From: Deltaproteobacteria bacterium
GTDB lineage: Bacteria; Desulfobacterota; DSM-4660; Desulfatiglandales; B25-G16
DNA length: 35,775 nt
NCBI GenBank assembly: GCA_020349945.1
Contig: CP070704.1
Coordinates: 1,950,744-1,986,518 of the forward strand
Reading direction: 5' to 3'
Shown: in pieces, positions 32,584 through 35,775 of the stretch
Position numbering within the stretch: position 1 is the stretch's first letter
Layout: each line of letters starts with the position of its first letter
Notes under the pieces: model-generated
Told to the model about the DNA's origin: nothing
Seen by the model: the letters and a program-made list of their open reading frames with translations, nothing else
Database searches by the model: none
Position numbers and translations under genes: made by a program

Positions 32584-32817
32584 TCATCCCACAGATGTGA
32601 GGGGTATCAAATATGGGCTCTTTCCACCAGCCGGCGACCTACGCATTTCTTCCTGATGGAATTGAATAAGGATCGTTTCAGGCTGATTGTCAAGCAGTTT
32701 CTCCATGGCCATCCCCATGTATTTGCCTTGCGTGCAGAGAAACGTTGGAACCTCGATGTCCTCAATCCATGCAATAGAGATCGGACCGAATGAGCGATGT
32801 ACTGAGGGACACGGTGC
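32584..32817 (-). pseudogene. C-terminal remnant of a LacI-type/periplasmic-binding-fold regulator
   Basis: About 77 codons, open from a TAA at 32818-32820 to a TGA at 32584-32586, with no start codon at its beginning. The readable peptide contains GPISIAWIEDIEVPTF, then KYMGMAMEKLLDN, then an EEMRRSPAGG tail. This matches the C-terminal end of LacI-family regulators, where a D-x-P-x-T strand, an MG-x-x-A-x-x-L-L helix and a final R-x-S-x-G segment follow in this order. The upstream DNA-binding part is missing; the sequence beyond 32820 is AT-rich and non-coding. It lies 40 nt upstream of dctP on the same strand, so a lost regulator of the TRAP genes is plausible. The family call is from short motifs only. 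Confidence 0.45.
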
Positions 32818-32820
32818 TTA

Positions 32821-33048
32821 CGGAGGCCTACAGTTTATATTTGATAATTGAGTAGGGCAATAATAAAATCATACACCCAAATAGGGTGAAAAAGTTCAGA
32901 GAGCAAACAAGACTGTGGCCCTTGACACCAAACCGACTTTTTCCTAACCTACATCAGGTCATTGGTTGCTTCAGGGGAGAAGGGAATGTAGTTCGATGTA
33001 ATTGAGCTAATCAGTTTGGGGCTAATGATGCGGCAGGGAGGCGGGGCA
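32821..33048. other. Intergenic region between the LacI remnant and the Nramp-like gene
   Basis: About 230 nt, with the remnant gene filling the rest of the divergent gap. It is AT-rich near 32830-32900 and contains GACACC (32920s) and GGGGAGAAGGG short runs. No promoter with a good -35 and -10 pair and no RNA gene was identified. Confidence 0.5.
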
Positions 33049-34512
33049 GTGACATTACAACGAGGAAATATACATAAGAAATTTACCTTTCCGGAGCCTG
33101 ACAAGTTATTCGCACAGCAGTTTTCGGTGAGGAAGCTTTTGAGATGTATGGCATTCTTCGGACCGGCGGCCATAGTAGCTTCCGTTTCCGTGGGAGCGGG
33201 GGAAACAGTGCTGGCAGTGCGTACAGGAGCATGGTCAGGCTATGGGCTCTTGTGGCTGGTGCTACTGGCCTGTTTGACCAAGAACCTATTCTTGGAGTAT
33301 GGCATTGGTCGGTACACCGTGATTACAGGTGAGTTCTTGGGCGATGCGTGGGCCCGCATGCCCGGGCCCAGAGGATGGTTTCTCTGGTTCATCCTGATTA
33401 TAGGTTGGATGATGGCTCCCTTCTTCGTGTCGGCCATTGCCGGGGCTTGTGGGGGCCTCATGGCTACGATTTTCTGTTTCGGCGACCCCAGATTATGGGG
33501 CACGCTCTTTGCGCTGGGTGCCATCGGCCTTGGCATCGGCGCCAGCTTCACCAGACTGGAGCAACAACAAGTCATCATCTGCGGGGTGTTAGTTCTGGGT
33601 ACGTTGATCGGTGGACTCATAAGCTCCCCCTCCCTCCTGGAGTTACTGAAGGGAGCCTTCTCCTTCGGCTTTGTTCCGCCTTACCCCGACTGGGTGCAGG
33701 CTGACCCCAACTTCGTGGCGCGCTCCAAGCCATTAGAGCTCGCCACCGTGTTCGGATACATTGGTGGGAGCATGAGCCTATACGTAGTCTATGCGCACTG
33801 GGCGGCACTCCATGGATGGGGGATGAGCAGCTCACCGCACATAGAGGAGATAAGGGATTTTGCACGATCTGAGGGTCCGATTTACCTTTCCGATGAAAAG
33901 GCGGAAGTGCACAAGGCCAATATACACCTCACGCCGATCCGCTGGGATATTGGACTGGGAGCCTTCGTCCTCTTCTTTGTCAGCTGCGCCTTTCTGATTG
34001 CGGGTGCGGCCGTACTTCATCCTCGCCAATTGCTCCCCGGGGGTTTCGTCTTGCTATCGCATCAGAAGGCAATATGGGAACAACTCAGCCCTTTTATGGT
34101 TCCAGTATATTACGTCACTGTCCTAGCTGCCCTGTGGGGCACTCTTTATGCTATCCCGGAACTCTACGCCAGGATCACTCACGAGTTCCTGGGCGCCCTC
34201 TTTGCTGCAGTCCGGCGAACGGCTTACCAAAGGGTCTTCCTGTGTGTAGGTAGTTACATCGGGGCCGTATCTGTATTCGTGATGTGGAGTGGGATGAAAC
34301 CGGTCACAATGATGGATATTGCTGCCATGATCTCCACCAATATAGGGATCATGCTGGTCTGTTATGGAGCTCTGTGGTTAAACGGATCACTGCCCAGAGC
34401 CTACCGCATGGGGAAATCGGCATTGGTGGGAGTAATCATTGCTGCCGCCATCCTGACTCTTGTTTCTGCGGTATCGGTAACTCAGATGTGGGCCAAGTAC
34501 ATCGGGCATTGA
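33049..34512 (+). CDS. Nramp-related membrane transporter lacking canonical metal-site motifs
   Basis: About 487 aa and 11-12 hydrophobic spans. The segment FFGPAAIVASVSVGAGETVLAVRTGAWSGYGLLW aligns with Nramp span 1, where canonical members have a DPGN metal-binding motif; here the segment reads GAGE. The span-6 equivalent has GGSMSLYVVYAHW rather than the MPH motif. So it belongs to a divergent Nramp-like group whose substrate is unknown and may not be a divalent metal. The start is the GTG at 33049, with GGGAGG 7 nt upstream; a TTG at 33016 and ATGs at 33025/33028 are also in frame. The URO-D gene follows 88 nt later in the same direction. Confidence 0.72.
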   Translation: MTLQRGNIHKKFTFPEPDKLFAQQFSVRKLLRCMAFFGPAAIVASVSVGAGETVLAVRTGAWSGYGLLWLVLLACLTKNLFLEYGIGRYTVITGEFLGDAWARMPGPRGWFLWFILIIGWMMAPFFVSAIAGACGGLMATIFCFGDPRLWGTLFALGAIGLGIGASFTRLEQQQVIICGVLVLGTLIGGLISSPSLLELLKGAFSFGFVPPYPDWVQADPNFVARSKPLELATVFGYIGGSMSLYVVYAHWAALHGWGMSSSPHIEEIRDFARSEGPIYLSDEKAEVHKANIHLTPIRWDIGLGAFVLFFVSCAFLIAGAAVLHPRQLLPGGFVLLSHQKAIWEQLSPFMVPVYYVTVLAALWGTLYAIPELYARITHEFLGALFAAVRRTAYQRVFLCVGSYIGAVSVFVMWSGMKPVTMMDIAAMISTNIGIMLVCYGALWLNGSLPRAYRMGKSALVGVIIAAAILTLVSAVSVTQMWAKYIGH

Positions 34513-34600
34513 CTGTCTACATAGTAAAGAATTGCGAGATGCGCGTGGAGGAACTATATTGTTGTGATGTGATTGATGGGACGAGGATGAGGAGGTCATG

Positions 34601-35775
34601 ATGACACACAGAGAGAGGATACTGATGGCCATGCGAGGTGAAATGCCCGATATACTGCCCTATGTTCCCCGTATTGACCTCTGGTACAATGCCAATTCAG
34701 CGGCTGGCACCCTACCGGAGAGACATACAGGCAGAACGCAGGATGAGATTTCCCGCGCAGAGGGATGGGCCTTGCACAAGATTGTGCCGGAATATCTGAA
34801 ATTGCGCAGGCCTGAGGATAGCCTGCACCGAGGCCTCGGAATCTTCTCTGTAAAGGAGCTTGTTTTTAGATGTCAGTTCCCTTCCGATATAGAGATCAAG
34901 GTCGAGCGCGAAGGGGACTCTACCCGTGTGGAATATCATACGCCCGTTGGCATGGTCAGTACGAATACCGTGTATACCGAGGAAATGAGAAGATCAGGGG
35001 CCTCCATTACGTGGGTCGATGAACACGCCATCAAAAGGCGCGAGGATTACGGAGTTGTCCGGTATATCTTTGAAAACCTGGAGCTGGTGCCGGGTTTTGA
35101 TGATTTCATCCAATGGAAGAAGGATATTGGCGAGGATGGGGTTGCTGTTACTGCTGGTTGCGGGTTAGGGACAGCTTCCCCTATGCATCACATTCAAAAA
35201 GACCTTCTCGATGCCACGCAATTTTATTACCACTATCATGACTACCAAAAAGAGATGCGAGCGCTGGCTGAGGTTATGGAAGATTACTACAAGAAGGCGC
35301 TCAAGATTTGTGCGGATTCCCCTGCAGAGGCAGTCTTGTGGGGCGGTAATTTTGATGAGATGATTACCTATCCTACCTACTTTGAAAAGGAGATATTGCC
35401 ATGGATCAGGAAGGCCTCTGATACGCTGAGCGCCAAGGGGAAGATTCTCACATGCCACTGTGACGGGGAGAATCGTGGACTGATGGATTTGCTCAGGGAC
35501 TCCGGCATGCATGTGGCAGAGGCTGTAACACCGTATCCCATGACCAAGGTAAAGATCGAGGAATATTACGAGAGATGGACCCACACACTGACGATTTTTG
35601 GGGGCATCCCTGAGAGTTTGCTGCTGGAAGAGAGCACAACAGATGAGGATTTTGAGGCATACTTGGATCACCTGTTCAAGGTGGTGGCACCTGGTAAAAG
35701 GCTGATTCTCGGTATTGGCGATACCACCCCAGCCCACGCGGTCTTTGACCGCCTGATTCGGGTCGGGGAGCGTGT
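34601..35775 (+). CDS. URO-D family (methyltransferase-like) protein, C-terminally truncated by the window
   Basis: 391 codons are readable before the right edge. Translation gives MTHRERILMAMRGEMPDILP at the start, typical of the uroporphyrinogen decarboxylase superfamily, and later a TCHCDGENRGLMDLL segment, then AEAVTPYP and FGGIPESLL, which follow the beta-barrel order. MtaA/CmuA-type members transfer methyl groups to or from corrinoid proteins and bind zinc through His/Cys; here H and C lie in TCHCDG, but the exact H-x-C pattern is not kept, so the activity is open. AGGAGG (34590-34595) lies 5 nt before the ATG at 34601; an ATG at 34598 is also in frame. It follows the Nramp-like gene by 88 nt. 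Confidence 0.8.
   Translation, partial: MTHRERILMAMRGEMPDILPYVPRIDLWYNANSAAGTLPERHTGRTQDEISRAEGWALHKIVPEYLKLRRPEDSLHRGLGIFSVKELVFRCQFPSDIEIKVEREGDSTRVEYHTPVGMVSTNTVYTEEMRRSGASITWVDEHAIKRREDYGVVRYIFENLELVPGFDDFIQWKKDIGEDGVAVTAGCGLGTASPMHHIQKDLLDATQFYYHYHDYQKEMRALAEVMEDYYKKALKICADSPAEAVLWGGNFDEMITYPTYFEKEILPWIRKASDTLSAKGKILTCHCDGENRGLMDLLRDSGMHVAEAVTPYPMTKVKIEEYYERWTHTLTIFGGIPESLLLEESTTDEDFEAYLDHLFKVVAPGKRLILGIGDTTPAHAVFDRLIRVGER

Overview
The window looks like chromosome of an anaerobic deltaproteobacterium (Desulfobacterota-like). The evidence is a type VI secretion (T6SS) operon, a DctPQM TRAP transporter, a 2-hydroxyacyl-CoA dehydratase-type activase system, a YajD-type HNH nuclease and a RAYT transposase, with moderate GC. 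The taxon is an inference from gene content, not from a marker gene.

Region by region. (1) 1-4978, minus strand: part of a T6SS operon. In transcription order it holds a 744-aa zinc-ribbon protein with a C-terminal tail of repeated DIPETVI motifs, a protein like the C-terminal half of TagH without an FHA domain, the lipoprotein TssJ, the baseplate protein TssK, and the first 26 codons of TssL. (2) 5195-6690: a decayed IS110-family element with a structured leader that is a candidate bridge-RNA locus. (3) 6926-9909, plus strand: a polyprenyl-phosphate sugar-1-phosphate transferase, a geranylgeranyl-reductase-like flavoprotein and a membrane-anchored coiled-coil protein. (4) 10086-19022, minus strand: polA; then a MITE-like inverted-repeat element; then a tight three-gene operon of a double ASKHA-ATPase activase, an HgdB-like Fe-S protein and RNase G. 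(5) 19723-29645, almost all plus strand: a patchwork of small unrelated genes (yajD HNH nuclease, GNAT, a RAYT transposase inside a 1.08-kb unit with 28-bp terminal inverted repeats, cupin, metallo-beta-lactamase fold, alpha/beta hydrolase, a PEP-utiliser swivel domain lacking its histidine, TspO and several membrane proteins), interrupted by one minus-strand gene that I do not recognise. (6) 29677-32543, minus strand: a TRAP transporter operon dctP-dctQ-dctM, with the C-terminal remnant of a LacI-type regulator just upstream. (7) 33049-35775, plus strand: an Nramp-related transporter without the usual metal-binding motifs, followed by a URO-D-family methyltransferase-like gene cut by the window end.

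The main functional units are the T6SS operon, the activase/HgdB-like/RNase G operon, the TRAP operon, and the transporter plus URO-D pair. The points most worth follow-up are the repeated ETVI tail beside an FHA-less TagH-like protein, the RAYT unit with long terminal inverted repeats, the split activase/dehydratase-like system co-transcribed with RNase G, and the degenerate swivel-domain protein. No CRISPR array, rRNA or tRNA was found.
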